A DNA stretch of 64,000 nucleotides, taken from Changshengia sp963803165. GTDB taxonomy: Bacteria > Chloroflexota > Dormibacteria > Aeolococcales > Aeolococcaceae. Shown one piece after another: positions 22,437 through 30,849 of this stretch (the stretch's first letter is position 1; each line of letters begins with the position of its first letter). The notes below the pieces were generated by a model that did not search any database, was not told the DNA's origin, and saw only the letters and a program-made list of their open reading frames with translations. The translations under genes and the position numbers were made by a program. Where the stretch lies: the NCBI GenBank assembly GCA_963803165.1, contig CAWDLK010000008.1, positions 124,001 to 188,000 on the forward strand, given 5' to 3'.

Positions 22437-23714
22437 TCACGGCGTCGCCTGGCTCCCGTAGCTCTCCTGCGGCACGAGGGCGGCGTTCATCCCCAGCGCG
22501 GCGCAGCCGCTCGTGCTGGCGACCACCACTCCGTACTTGTCCCCCTCGACCAGGCCCTGCCAGTACACGGTCACCACGGTCCCCGCCTGGATGACGTCGA
22601 CGCCCGACGTCGTGCCGACGGAGAGGGTCCAGGACGACCCCGACCAGCTGCGCAGCGCTCCCACCCACGCGCTGCCGTTCCAGTACGCGATGAGCTGGAC
22701 GGTCCCGGCGCGGTCGATCGGCGGGCTGGTGGCCGGTGCCGTCGCCTGGTAGGGGAGCACCGCCGTGACCAGGCTGAACGCCGCCGTCCCGCTCCCCACG
22801 GTGCCGGCGAGGTGGGTCGCCACGTAGGGGTTGGAGTAGCCGACCGCCGGGTCGGTGCCGATCCCGCTGGTGGTCGAGGCGAGGGCGAGCGCGGTCGGGA
22901 CCTTCCCGGTGGGGATCGCGGTGCAGGCGGCGACGGGAGCGAGGACGTTCGCGGGCGAGCCGGTGGGGAGGTCCGAGGCGGGCAGGGTGGCGGGCGGCAC
23001 GCTGGCGGTGGGCGCCGCAGTCGGACCCTGGCCGAGCAGGGCGCGCCCGCCGAGGATCGCCCCGACCACCAGGATGGCCATGATGGCCAGCGCAGCCAGC
23101 CCCATCCCGATCGTGAAGCCTCTGCCGAAGCCCCGGGGGGCGGGCTCGCCCTCCGGCCGCTCGGCCCGGCCGGACACGGCCGGTCCCCGGCGCTCCGGGC
23201 GGCCCCGCTCCACCGGACGTGGAGCCGCCGGACGCTCCATCTCCCACGGGCTCTGCGCGATCCGCCCACCCGTCACCCGGAAGTCGGTCCCTCCGACGCC
23301 CGCGGCGCGCTCCGGCGGGCCGGGTGGGGGTGGCGGTGGGGGAGGGGGGGCCGCGGCGGGGCGTGGCCCTCCCGGGATGAACCACTCCAGGGGGACGGCC
23401 GGAGCCCCGAACCGGATGTGCGCGTCCGCGAGGGCGGCGGCGACGTCGTCGGCCGCAGGCCCCCCGAGCGCCTGGGTGGCCTCGGGGTGGTCGGCCAGGA
23501 AGCGGAGCCCCTCCGTGTAGCGGCGGTGCGCCGCGGCCACGGCGGCCTCGGTGGTGGGCGCGGGATCGGGCATCGCCGCGGCGGGCAGCCGCCCGTAGTC
23601 GGGTCGCCAGGGGCCGAGCGCGGCGTCCAGCTCCCTCAGTCCGCGCAGGAACTGGAGGAACTGACGGTGGGCCTCGGCCTGCTCGGGCCCGGAGACGGAG
23701 TCGGAGTAATCCAC
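22437..23714 (-). CDS. Single-pass membrane protein with proline-rich linker, function unknown
   Basis: 425 residues. The N-terminal ~120 are cytoplasmic and helical (QFLQFLRGLRELDAAL), then a run of prolines near 135-150, a charged Pro/Arg linker, one helix near 210-235 (GMGLAALAIMAILVVGAIL) and a ~190-residue Ser/Thr/Gly-rich outside domain with IAYWNGSAWVG and VYWQGLVEG. Start is GTG with GAGGGG 6 nt upstream. The architecture is common in high-GC Gram-positives; no enzyme or binding motif is recognisable. Confidence 0.7.
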   Translation of the reverse strand: MDYSDSVSGPEQAEAHRQFLQFLRGLRELDAALGPWRPDYGRLPAAAMPDPAPTTEAAVAAAHRRYTEGLRFLADHPEATQALGGPAADDVAAALADAHIRFGAPAVPLEWFIPGGPRPAAAPPPPPPPPPGPPERAAGVGGTDFRVTGGRIAQSPWEMERPAAPRPVERGRPERRGPAVSGRAERPEGEPAPRGFGRGFTIGMGLAALAIMAILVVGAILGGRALLGQGPTAAPTASVPPATLPASDLPTGSPANVLAPVAACTAIPTGKVPTALALASTTSGIGTDPAVGYSNPYVATHLAGTVGSGTAAFSLVTAVLPYQATAPATSPPIDRAGTVQLIAYWNGSAWVGALRSWSGSSWTLSVGTTSGVDVIQAGTVVTVYWQGLVEGDKYGVVVASTSGCAALGMNAALVPQESYGSQATP

Positions 23715-23921
23715 GTCATCCCCTCGGTGGCGTCCGCGGACATGGATCATGCCAGTCTGCGCTGCCCTCCGGCACGGGTGCCCCCGGTGGCCGCTCCGGT
23801 CCCTCACCTGCTCCCGGGGTCTCGATTCGGTTGCCGTGCGTGCGCTGATCAGTGCGTGGTCCCCAGCCTGTTACGCGCCCGCAACAGTGGGCTACGACCG
23901 CGCGGCTAAGGTGACCTCTGT

Positions 23922-24660
23922 ATGACCTACGTCCCAGGTTCGGCACTCGGAGAGGGCGCGGTGGGGGCAGGGAACGAGCGAGCCGCGGCAGTGGAGCGCC
24001 GGGTGGGCGCGGCGATCGCCGGCTGCCAGACCTTCCTCGTGGTGCGCATCCTCAGCGTGCTGCTCGGGGTCGGGCTGCTCCCGTCGCGACTCCCCAACAT
24101 CACCTTCCGGTTCGACGCCACCCACGCGCTGGTCCTGCCCCTGAACGGGGTGGACCGCGGCAGCGTGCTGCTCCTCGTCGGGGTCGCCTCCGCGGTCGAG
24201 CTCTACCTCGTCTACCGGCTCGCCGACCGCGACCGCCTGGCCCGCTTCATGGTGGTGCTCCTCGAGTTCCTGCGCGATCGTGGCGACCACCGTGGCCCTC
24301 GCCCTCGGCGCCGGCTTCGCCCTCCTGCCCCTCATCGCCGGGGTGTGTGCCACCTGCCTGCTCCTGCTCAACCAGGTCCGCTGGGCCTTCCTCCTCCAGC
24401 CTCAGCAGCGCATCCTGACCGGCCGTCGCCAGGGCGGCACCTTCCCCGGCTACGCAGCGCCGTCCCTGGAGACGCCGAAGCCCCGGCAGCGGATCGAATA
24501 CCAGACGCGCGGCGGCGACGAGGATCCGCTCGAGCCCGCCCCCACGGGCGGGGCGGCGGTGGCCGCTCGGATCGAGCGCGCCCTGGCCCCGCGCGCTCCC
24601 GGGGGACCGTCTGGGGCGTCCGGCTCCTGGCCGGCGACGCCGACCCGACCCGGCGGCTGA
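23922..24660 (+). pseudogene. Small membrane protein interrupted by a one-base insertion
   Basis: The first frame (from ATG 23922) encodes ~115 residues with helices near 38-55 and 85-100. The homologous continuation, starting VATTVALALGAGFALL, lies in the next frame and runs to 24660. The join is at GAGTTC (24264-24269): removing one T gives LLESCAIVATTVALA and restores one protein of ~245 residues with four helices and a charged tail. Three other genes in the window break at the same hexamer, so I read this as a sequence error. TAAGGT at 23907 suggests a nearly leaderless promoter. Function unknown. Confidence 0.6.
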
Positions 24661-24748
24661 GCCGTCCCGCCCCGCCCGGGGCATGGCCCCGGGGCACCCG
24701 GAGGCCGGCCGCGGGCATCGGACCCTGATGATCCCGGCGGAGGCGTGC

Positions 24749-24754
24749 TAGCCT
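24749..24754 (+). promoter_or_regulatory. -10 box, leaderless start of the NrtR-like gene
   Basis: TAGCCT lies exactly 7 nt before the ATG at 24762, so transcription should start at the A of the start codon. The -35 region (TGATGA) is weak. Confidence 0.5.
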
Positions 24755-24761
24755 CGGCCGG

Positions 24762-25496
24762 ATGCGCCTGACCGCCGCCAACTCGGCTGAGTTCGAGGCG
24801 CCGGCGGGGATGATCGCGGTGCCGGTGGTCCTGGCCCCTCTGGCGGGCCGTCTCCACGTCCTGCTGGTGCGCCGCGGCGACCCTCCCGACCCCGGCGCCT
24901 GGGCGCTGCCGGGAGGTTTCATGAGCCGCCGCGAGCGTCCCGAGGAGACCGCCCAGCGCAAGCTCACCGAGAAGACCGGGGTGGGCGCCATCTACCTGGA
25001 GCAGCTCCAGACCTACGGGGACCCGCACCGGGACCCCCGCGGCTGGATCCCCACGGTCGCCTACCTGGCCCTGATCGACGCCGCCGTGCTGCGTGCCGAC
25101 GAGGGCCAGGCCCGCTGGTGGCCGGTCGACGAGCTGCCCGCCGTGGCCCTCGATCAGGGGGAGATCATCGCCGACGGCGTGCAGCGGCTCCGCGGCAAGC
25201 TCTGGTGGTCGAACATCAGCGTCGGCCTGCTCCCCGAGCGCTTCACCATGCCCCAGGCCCGCCGCGTGTTCGAGGCCATCAGCGGCGTCCGCTACGAGCC
25301 CAGCAACTTCCGGCGCGAGCTGGAGCGCAGCGGGCTGGTCAAGGCGACCGGGATGGTGGCCAAGGGGGGGCCCGGTCGGCCCGCGGCTCTCTACGAGTTC
25401 GTCTCCCGTCAGGCCGCCTGGTCGCTGCGGCGCTCGCGCCCGCCCGCGACCCTCGGGCGTGTCCCGGGTGGAGGCCGAGCCGCGCCCTCCTCGTAA
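24762..25496 (+). CDS. NrtR-like regulator: Nudix fold plus C-terminal winged helix
   Basis: 244 residues. Residues ~18-140 are a Nudix fold, but the box reads GGFMSRRERPEETAQ then RKLTEKTG, with two catalytic Glu replaced by Lys, so hydrolysis is unlikely. Residues ~165-235 (ISGVRYEPSNFRRELERSGLV) form the winged helix of NrtR/ADP-ribose-sensing regulators. NrtR proteins repress NAD-synthesis genes and sense ADP-ribose; no NAD gene is in this window. Followed after 10 nt by a small gene and a pterin dehydratase. Confidence 0.8.
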   Translation: MRLTAANSAEFEAPAGMIAVPVVLAPLAGRLHVLLVRRGDPPDPGAWALPGGFMSRRERPEETAQRKLTEKTGVGAIYLEQLQTYGDPHRDPRGWIPTVAYLALIDAAVLRADEGQARWWPVDELPAVALDQGEIIADGVQRLRGKLWWSNISVGLLPERFTMPQARRVFEAISGVRYEPSNFRRELERSGLVKATGMVAKGGPGRPAALYEFVSRQAAWSLRRSRPPATLGRVPGGGRAAPSS

Positions 25497-25499
25497 ACT
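25494..25499 (+). promoter_or_regulatory. -10 box of a leaderless small ORF
   Basis: TAAACT is 7 nt before ATG 25507, in a very GC-rich setting, which makes chance occurrence less likely. Confidence 0.5.
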
Positions 25500-25506
25500 C
25501 GTCCCG

Positions 25507-25602
25507 ATGGCGATGGAGGAGCGAGGGTCGCGTCCCCTGGTTCCGGGCGCCCGGGCGGTGGAGCTCTTCGATCGCGCCGACGCGGCGGGGGTGGGGCCGT
25601 GA
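25507..25602 (+). CDS. 31-codon small ORF coupled to the pterin dehydratase
   Basis: Starts MAMEERGSRPLVPGARAV and ends GVGP. Its TGA overlaps the GTG of the next gene (GTGA), the same coupling style as real genes in this genome, and a TAAACT box places a transcription start on its ATG. It resembles no family I know. It may be a leader peptide that brings ribosomes to the dehydratase start, or simply the leader sequence. Confidence 0.4.
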   Translation: MAMEERGSRPLVPGARAVELFDRADAAGVGP

Positions 25603-25928
25603 GCGCGCTCGCCCGCGAGCACTGCCAGGGGTGCACCGCGTCCACCCCCCGGGTCGAGGGCGAGGAACTGGGGCGCCTGCTCGCCGCGCTGGGACCCGAG
25701 TGGCGCGTCGAGGGTGCGAGGCTCACCCGCCGGTTCCGCTTCCCGGACTTCGCCCGGGCCTTCGGCCGGGCTACCCAGGTCGCCCTGCTGGCGGAGGCGG
25801 AGGGGCACCACCCCGACATGACGGTGGGCTGGGGTCGCCTGGAGATCGAGCTGACCACCCACGCGATCGGCGGCCTGAGCCGCAACGACTTCGTGCTCGC
25901 GGCCAGGATCGACGCGCTCGATGGCTGA
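25599..25928 (+). CDS. 4a-hydroxytetrahydrobiopterin (pterin-4a-carbinolamine) dehydratase
   Basis: 109 residues, full PCD length. The signature HHPDMTVGWGRLEIELTTH holds the catalytic His-His-Pro and the later His. The enzyme recycles the pterin cofactor of aromatic amino acid hydroxylases; in bacteria without such a hydroxylase it can have other roles, and none is encoded here. Coupled upstream (GTGA) and overlapping the cupin gene by 8 bp. Confidence 0.92.
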   Translation: MSALAREHCQGCTASTPRVEGEELGRLLAALGPEWRVEGARLTRRFRFPDFARAFGRATQVALLAEAEGHHPDMTVGWGRLEIELTTHAIGGLSRNDFVLAARIDALDG

Positions 25929-26208
25929 CCCGGCCATCTCGCCGATCCCCGCCGCCGAGCCGCCCGGCGCGTACTTCGCCGCCCACCGGCTGGCCGGCAG
26001 CCCGTGGAGCGCGGGCCCGGGGACCTGGTTCCCCCCTCATCACCACCCGCGGACCAAGCACCTCTTCGTGACCCGGGGCAGCATCACCTTCAACGGCAGC
26101 GAGGTGTCGGCCCCGGCCGGGGTGCGGATTCTCGCCGGGAGCGAGCACGAGGCATGGGTCGGGGAGCAGGGCGTGGACTGCGTCGAGGCGTTCGAGGGAG
26201 ACGGGTAG
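25921..26208 (+). CDS. Small cupin-domain protein
   Basis: 95 residues, one β-barrel. PHHHPRTKHLFVTRGSITF is cupin motif 1 (G-x5-H-x-H-type metal ligands, here HHH) and PAGVRILAGSEHEAW is motif 2 with the last His. No fusion partner. It overlaps the dehydratase by 8 bp and is 3 nt from the hydrolase gene, so it belongs to the same operon. Ligand unknown. Confidence 0.8.
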   Translation: MADPAISPIPAAEPPGAYFAAHRLAGSPWSAGPGTWFPPHHHPRTKHLFVTRGSITFNGSEVSAPAGVRILAGSEHEAWVGEQGVDCVEAFEGDG

Positions 26209-26211
26209 CGG

Positions 26212-26862
26212 ATGGATGCCCTCGGCGACCTCCTCCAGCTCCACATCTTCGTCGACCCTCTCTACGACCAGAACTGCTACGTCCTGCGGCGCCGCGACAC
26301 GGACCGCTGCCTGGTGGTCGACCCCGGGCTCCAGGCCGCGGCCCTGCTCCGGTTCCTGGAGGAGGAGGCGCTGGGCTGCGACCGGATCCTGCTCACCCAC
26401 GGCCACCCCGACCACGTGGTGGGGGTGCCGGCGGTCAAGGCCGCGCTCGGCTGCACGGCCGCCATCCATCCCGACGATCGCTGGCTCCTGGAGCGCGCGG
26501 GGTCGTTCCCCGGGATCCCCGCCGACCTCCCCCGGGTGGTCTGCGACGACGACCTCGGGGACGGGCAGCTCATCGCCTGGAGGGAGCTGGAGCTGGCGGT
26601 GCTCCACACCCCCGGCCACACCCCCGGCTCGGTGTGCTTCCTCGTCGGTCCCGACCTGCTCGCCGGCGACACCCTCTTCCGGCGCGGGGTGGGGCGCACC
26701 GACCTCCCCGGCGGTGCGCAGGAGACCCTCCTCTTCTCGATCCGAGAACGCCTCTGGGCACTCCCGCCGGCGACCGTCGTCCATCCCGGCCACGGTCCCG
26801 CCACCACGATCGACGAGGAGATGCGCTTCAATCCCTTCGCCCTCCCCCCGAGCTCCCGCTGA
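26212..26862 (+). CDS. MBL-fold metallohydrolase, glyoxalase II-like
   Basis: 216 residues. The metal signature THGHPDHVVG (T-H-x-H-x-D-H) is followed by the third His in HTPGHTPGS, the Asp in LLAGDTLF and the final His in HPGHGP. The chain length and GVGRTDLPGG resemble the YcbL/glyoxalase II-like subgroup that hydrolyses thioesters. Last gene of the run that starts at 25507. Confidence 0.88.
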   Translation: MDALGDLLQLHIFVDPLYDQNCYVLRRRDTDRCLVVDPGLQAAALLRFLEEEALGCDRILLTHGHPDHVVGVPAVKAALGCTAAIHPDDRWLLERAGSFPGIPADLPRVVCDDDLGDGQLIAWRELELAVLHTPGHTPGSVCFLVGPDLLAGDTLFRRGVGRTDLPGGAQETLLFSIRERLWALPPATVVHPGHGPATTIDEEMRFNPFALPPSSR

Positions 26863-26930
26863 GCAGCCCGATGTCCGGGCCGCGCCGGTCGCCGCTCCGG
26901 CAGCCGGCGGCGCGCGGCGGCCGGCCGTCA

Positions 26931-27503
26931 TCACTCCGCGGCGAGGAGCTCCAGCAGGTCGTGGACGATGCCTCCGGTGACCCCCCAGACGGTCCGCCCC
27001 GCCAGCTCGTAGTGGTGGACCAGGCGCGTGCCCCCGTCGCCCGTCTCCCACTCCTCGGCGCGGTGCTCGGCGAGCTGCAGCCCCTCGAGCGGCAGCCAGA
27101 ACCACTCGGCCACCTCACCGCTGTCGCCGCGCACGGTGACCGGCCGCCTCAGCACACCGGCGATCGGAGCCAGCCAGAGGTCGGAGCGATGGGTGAGCCG
27201 GGACGGGAGCCTGCCGATGATCTCGACGTCGGCGGCGGTGACGCCCACCTCCTCGGCGGTCTCCCGCAGAGCCGTGGCGACGAGGTCCTGGTCCACCGCC
27301 TCGCGGGAGCCTCCGGGGAGGGCGATCTGACCCGCGTGCAGCCGGAGGTGATCGGCGCGCCGGACGAAGAGCAGGGGAAGGCCGGCCTCCGCGGGGTCGA
27401 AGAGCATCAGCACCGCAGCCTCCCGCTTGCCTGCCGGCGGTGGGAGCTCGGGCACGGGATGAGAGAGGGCACGCCTCACCCGGTCGAGGAGCTCGCTGGT
27501 CAC
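26931..27503 (-). CDS. Nudix hydrolase, CoA pyrophosphatase (NudL) type
   Basis: 190 residues. LRLHAGQIALPGGSREAVD is the UPF0035/CoA-diphosphatase signature and it runs into an intact Nudix box (GGSREAVDQDLVATALRETAEEVG) with all catalytic Glu. It would cleave CoA or acyl-CoA to phosphopantetheine and 3',5'-ADP. The GTG start at 27503 is supported by CATAGT 6 nt upstream (leaderless pattern). Confidence 0.88.
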   Translation of the reverse strand: MTSELLDRVRRALSHPVPELPPPAGKREAAVLMLFDPAEAGLPLLFVRRADHLRLHAGQIALPGGSREAVDQDLVATALRETAEEVGVTAADVEIIGRLPSRLTHRSDLWLAPIAGVLRRPVTVRGDSGEVAEWFWLPLEGLQLAEHRAEEWETGDGGTRLVHHYELAGRTVWGVTGGIVHDLLELLAAE

Positions 27504-27509
27504 CGACCC

Positions 27510-27515
27510 ACTATG
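27510..27515 (-). promoter_or_regulatory. -10 box, leaderless start of the NudL-like gene
   Basis: CATAGT on the minus strand ends 6 nt before the GTG at 27503. It matches TATAAT at four positions, including the key second A and last T. Confidence 0.4.
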
Positions 27516-27579
27516 CGTCCGGCGGCTGCCGGCCCGTCCGGGCACCGGCGGGTCCCAGGCGGACGGCGCAGCGACGCCC

Positions 27580-27750
27580 TCAGCGGGGGGGCATCTCCTC
27601 GCGCAGCGCCGTCTCCAACCGCCACAGCGCCTCGGCGTGGGCGATCGCCTCGCCGAGCAGGCCGGCGAGCTGCCGCTGCCGGAGGTAGCGCACGGTGGCC
27701 TCGGTCTCGGCGGCGTCGGCCGCCAGCTGCTCCGGCCTCTGGACGGTCAT
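27580..27750 (-). CDS. Small helical protein, unknown
   Basis: 56 residues, almost entirely helical and charged (MTVQRPEQLAADAAETEA, then LLGEAIAHAEALWRLE). AGGAGG lies 9 nt before ATG 27750; ATG 27777 is an alternative. No family recognised. Confidence 0.55.
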   Translation of the reverse strand: MTVQRPEQLAADAAETEATVRYLRQRQLAGLLGEAIAHAEALWRLETALREEMPPR

Positions 27751-27961
27751 CGTCGTGGCCTCCTCGTATGCTTCCATCGGCGTGGCGACCGGCCACCCCT
27801 GCACCGTACGCGGCCCGGTGCGGGAAGCGGGTCACGCGCCGTGCGAGGGTTGCGGAAGGTTGATGAAGCGCCGCCAAGGCGGTGCCACGGGCTGTGACGG
27901 AGAGAGACGCGGTGTGGGCGAAGGGTCGGCGGAAGTGTCGTCTGGAACGCGGCGGCCACGA

Positions 27962-28255
27962 ATGGTGACGGAGCGCTCACAGCGCGTGTGCCCGCTCTGC
28001 GGCGGCGCGCTCCGTCTCTCCCATCGCGAGTACGTGGGCGGCCGCCGCTCGGTGCGCGTCCTTCGCTGTGCGGGCTGCGGCACCGAGGTCCGCGGGGAGC
28101 CCCAGGACGACGGCGATCGACCGCGGTCCGCGCCTCCGGCGCGCCGCCGTCCCCTCCCCGACGGCGGCCACCCGGAGAACTTCGTCCTCGACGGCGCCAC
28201 CGCCGAGCGGCTGCGTCAGATACTGGAGGGGGACGCCGCCAGCCCGGAGGGCTGA
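27962..28255 (+). CDS. Small zinc-ribbon protein, unknown
   Basis: 97 residues. CPLCGG near residue 10 and CAGCG near 36 form a four-Cys zinc ribbon; the rest is Arg/Pro-rich with a short helical end (GATAERLRQIL). The exact start is uncertain, as the frame is open upstream. Its 3' end overlaps the convergent hydrolase gene by 40 bp. Confidence 0.55.
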   Translation: MVTERSQRVCPLCGGALRLSHREYVGGRRSVRVLRCAGCGTEVRGEPQDDGDRPRSAPPARRRPLPDGGHPENFVLDGATAERLRQILEGDAASPEG

Positions 28256-29058
28256 GCCACCCCGGCCGCGACCGGCGCGTCGGCGCTCGTGAATCTGTCG
28301 AACCAGGCCATAACACGCCGGTTGACCTCGTCGCGATCCACGTCGACGGAGATGCCGTGCCCGCTGCGGGGCAGCATGTGCCGCTCCACCGCCATGCTGC
28401 AGAGCAGGCGGTGCTCGATCTCCACGGCGTTGGCGGGGGCGATCACGCGGTCGCGCTCACCGTGGCAGATCAGCACCGGAGCGCGCACCGAGACCAGCTC
28501 GCTGCGCAGGCGCACCAGGAGGCGGACCAGCTCGTGGATCGAGCGGGTGGAGCGGCGGCCGTACGACCAGAGCTCCTCGATGCCCTCGAGGCGGTACAGG
28601 TCCACGTCGCCGCCGGGGCGGTCCCAGCGCACCACGTGCTTGGCGACGGGCAGCATCCGTGGCCGCCATCCGCTCAGCCAGACGGGGGTGGCCAGGCAGG
28701 CGACGGCGGCGATCCCCGGGTCGTTGGCGGCGAGGTGGAGGGCGATGCTGCCCCCGGTCGACTGACCGGCGACGACCACCTGGTCGCACTCCGCTCGGAG
28801 CTCGGCGAGGGCCGCCTCCGCCGAGGCCGCCCAGTCCTGCCATCGCGTCCTGGCCAGATCCTCGGGGGTGGTGCCGTGGCCCGCGAGCAGCGGCCCGTGG
28901 CACCGCCAGCCCGCCCCGGCGAGCCTATCGCCGAGCCGGCGCAGCTCCGGGGGGGTTCCGGCGAAGCCGTGCAGCAGCAGTGCCCCGCGGCGGCCTTCGC
29001 CGATCCGCCAGGGGGCGACCACGTCGGGATCGAAGGGGGCGTCGCTGCGTGCCGTCAT
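28216..29058 (-). CDS. Alpha/beta hydrolase, carboxylesterase/monoacylglycerol lipase type
   Basis: 280 residues. LLLHGFAGTPPELRRL is the oxyanion-hole region, VVAGQSTGGSIAL the nucleophile elbow (G-x-S-x-G), VLICHGERDRVI carries the acid and RSGHGISVD the catalytic His. This is the Est30-like layout. Leaderless start: TACAGT 6 nt upstream of ATG 29058. Divergent from trpD. Confidence 0.9.
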   Translation of the reverse strand: MTARSDAPFDPDVVAPWRIGEGRRGALLLHGFAGTPPELRRLGDRLAGAGWRCHGPLLAGHGTTPEDLARTRWQDWAASAEAALAELRAECDQVVVAGQSTGGSIALHLAANDPGIAAVACLATPVWLSGWRPRMLPVAKHVVRWDRPGGDVDLYRLEGIEELWSYGRRSTRSIHELVRLLVRLRSELVSVRAPVLICHGERDRVIAPANAVEIEHRLLCSMAVERHMLPRSGHGISVDVDRDEVNRRVMAWFDRFTSADAPVAAGVAQPSGLAASPSSI

Positions 29059-29064
29059 GTGTCG

Positions 29065-29070
29065 ACTGTA
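29065..29070 (-). promoter_or_regulatory. -10 box, leaderless start of the hydrolase gene
   Basis: TACAGT (minus strand) ends 6 nt before the ATG at 29058. Confidence 0.5.
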
Positions 29071-29080
29071 GTGGGGATGG

Positions 29081-29086
29081 TACCGT
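29081..29086 (+). promoter_or_regulatory. -10 box of trpD
   Basis: TACCGT is 9 nt before ATG 29096, giving a leader of about 2-3 nt. The identical hexamer precedes the gene at 49791. Confidence 0.45.
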
Positions 29087-29095
29087 GCGCCTGCC

Positions 29096-30124
29096 ATGAC
29101 CGAGTCGCTGGTGAGCGCCCTCAACCGGGTCGCCGAGGGGACTGACCTCGACGCCGCGACGGCGCGGGCGGTGATGGACGAGATCTTCGAGGGGGTGGCG
29201 ACGCCGGCGCAGATGGGCGCGTTCCTGGCGGCGCTCCGCGTCAAGGGCGAGACCGTCGAGGAGCTCACCGGGATGGTCGAGTCGATGCGCCACCACGCGG
29301 TGCGGGTGCCGCTCCGCATCGACGCCGTGGACACCTGCGGGACCGGTGGAGACCGCGCCGGCACCTTCAACATCTCCACCGCCGCGGCCCTGGTGGTGGC
29401 CGGAGCCGGATGCCCGGTGGCCAAGCACGGCAACCGGGCCCAGTCGTCGCGCTGCGGCAGCGCCGATGTCCTCGAGGCCCTCGGGGTGGCCATCTCGCTG
29501 CCGCCGGAGGGGGTGCTGCGCTGCATCGAGGAGGCGGGGATCGGCTTCATGCTCGCCCCCGTCTACCACCCCGCCATGCGCCACGTCGCTCCGGTGCGCC
29601 GGGAGCTGGGCATCCGCACCGCCTTCAACATCATGGGCCCGATGGCGAACCCGGCCGGGGTGCGCCACCAGCTGATCGGCACCCCGTCGGCGGCGCTGGC
29701 CGCCAAGATGGCCGGGGTGCTGAGCCGGCTCGGCCTGCGCCGGGCGGTGGTCTTCTCGGGACCGGATGGGACGGACGAGCTGATGCTCCACGCTCCCTCC
29801 CACGCCTACGTGGTGAGCGAGGGCTCGATCGAGGAGACCGACATCGATCCCGAGCGCCTCGGGGTCGCCTCGGCACCTCCCGCCGCACTCGCCGGCGGGG
29901 ACGCCGCCGCCAACGCCGAGAGGATGCGCGCCGTGCTCGGAGGAGAGCCGGGCCCGCTCCACGACTGCGTGGTCCTCAACGCCGGAGCCGCCCTCTATGC
30001 CGCCGAACGGGCGCCGTCCGTCGAGGCCGGGATGGAGGCGGCGGCGGCGGCGCTGGCCACGGGTGCCGCGCAGGCCCGGCTCGAGACGCTGGTGCGCGTC
30101 TCTTCCGAGGCCGCGGCGGCATGA
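29096..30124 (+). CDS. trpD: Anthranilate phosphoribosyltransferase
   Basis: 342 residues, normal length. It joins anthranilate to PRPP, the second step of tryptophan synthesis. DTCGTGGDRAGTFNIST is the PRPP-binding Gly-rich loop, followed by VAKHGNRAQSSRCGSADVLE, the family signature. The helical N-terminal domain opens with GVATPAQMGAFLAALR. No other trp gene is adjacent; it heads an operon with a zinc-ribbon protein and rnhA (ATGA and GTGA overlaps). Confidence 0.95.
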   Translation: MTESLVSALNRVAEGTDLDAATARAVMDEIFEGVATPAQMGAFLAALRVKGETVEELTGMVESMRHHAVRVPLRIDAVDTCGTGGDRAGTFNISTAAALVVAGAGCPVAKHGNRAQSSRCGSADVLEALGVAISLPPEGVLRCIEEAGIGFMLAPVYHPAMRHVAPVRRELGIRTAFNIMGPMANPAGVRHQLIGTPSAALAAKMAGVLSRLGLRRAVVFSGPDGTDELMLHAPSHAYVVSEGSIEETDIDPERLGVASAPPAALAGGDAAANAERMRAVLGGEPGPLHDCVVLNAGAALYAAERAPSVEAGMEAAAAALATGAAQARLETLVRVSSEAAAA

Positions 30125-30849
30125 CCGCTGGGGAAGGCGCCCCCGAGACGCCTGCCCACCGCGGCCGCCGCCTGCTGGTCCTCCAGCAGCTGGACGATCG
30201 GATCGGCGGCCTCGAGACCGAGGTCTCGGAGACGGAGGCGGTTCTGGCCGGCGATCCTGAGCTGGCGCGTCTTCGCGAGGCGGCGGGAGCGGCCGAGGCC
30301 CAGCGCCGGGCCGCGGAGGAGAAGAGCCGCGGGGTGGAGAAGGAGCTGACCGGCGTCCGCCAGCGAGCCCGCAGCCTGGAGCGCCGCCTCTACGACGGCT
30401 CGGTCCACAACCCCCAGGACCTGCTCGGGATGCAGCACGACCTGGCGGCGATCAAGCCGCGGCTCGACGAGCTGGAGGGCCGCCTCCTCGAGTGGATGGA
30501 GGCGACCGAGGACGCCGACGGCCAGGTGGAGAGCGCCCGAGTGGCGGTTGCGGCGCGGGAGTTGGAGCGCGCCTCCCTCGAGGCGCCCCGCCGTGAGCGC
30601 CTCGAGGCCGCCCGCGGAGAGCTGGAGGCGGCGCGGGTTGAGCGCGCCACGGCCGCCGCGGCGACCGAGCCCGGCGACCTGCGCACCTACCAGCGGGTGG
30701 CGGCCCATCGCCGGCCCGCCGTCGTCCACCTCGAGGGGGACAGCTGCGGAGGCTGCCACCTCCCGCTCGGGGTGCGCGAGGCCAACCACGCGCGCGCCGG
30801 GAGCGAGCTGGTGCAGTGCAGCAACTGCGACCGCGTCGTGGTCCGGTGA
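30121..30849 (+). CDS. Coiled-coil protein with C-terminal C4 zinc ribbon (DUF164/CdsZ-like)
   Basis: 242 residues. Residues ~10-190 are a long antiparallel coiled coil (LDDRIGGLETEVSETEAVL and further Glu/Arg/Ala heptads) with the family turn YDGSVHNPQDLLGMQHDL. The end has CGGCHLPLG and CSNCDRVV, a four-Cys ribbon. This widespread family often precedes RNase H or NIF3 genes; it is poorly characterised. Overlaps trpD (ATGA) and rnhA (GTGA). Confidence 0.85.
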   Translation: MTAGEGAPETPAHRGRRLLVLQQLDDRIGGLETEVSETEAVLAGDPELARLREAAGAAEAQRRAAEEKSRGVEKELTGVRQRARSLERRLYDGSVHNPQDLLGMQHDLAAIKPRLDELEGRLLEWMEATEDADGQVESARVAVAARELERASLEAPRRERLEAARGELEAARVERATAAAATEPGDLRTYQRVAAHRRPAVVHLEGDSCGGCHLPLGVREANHARAGSELVQCSNCDRVVVR

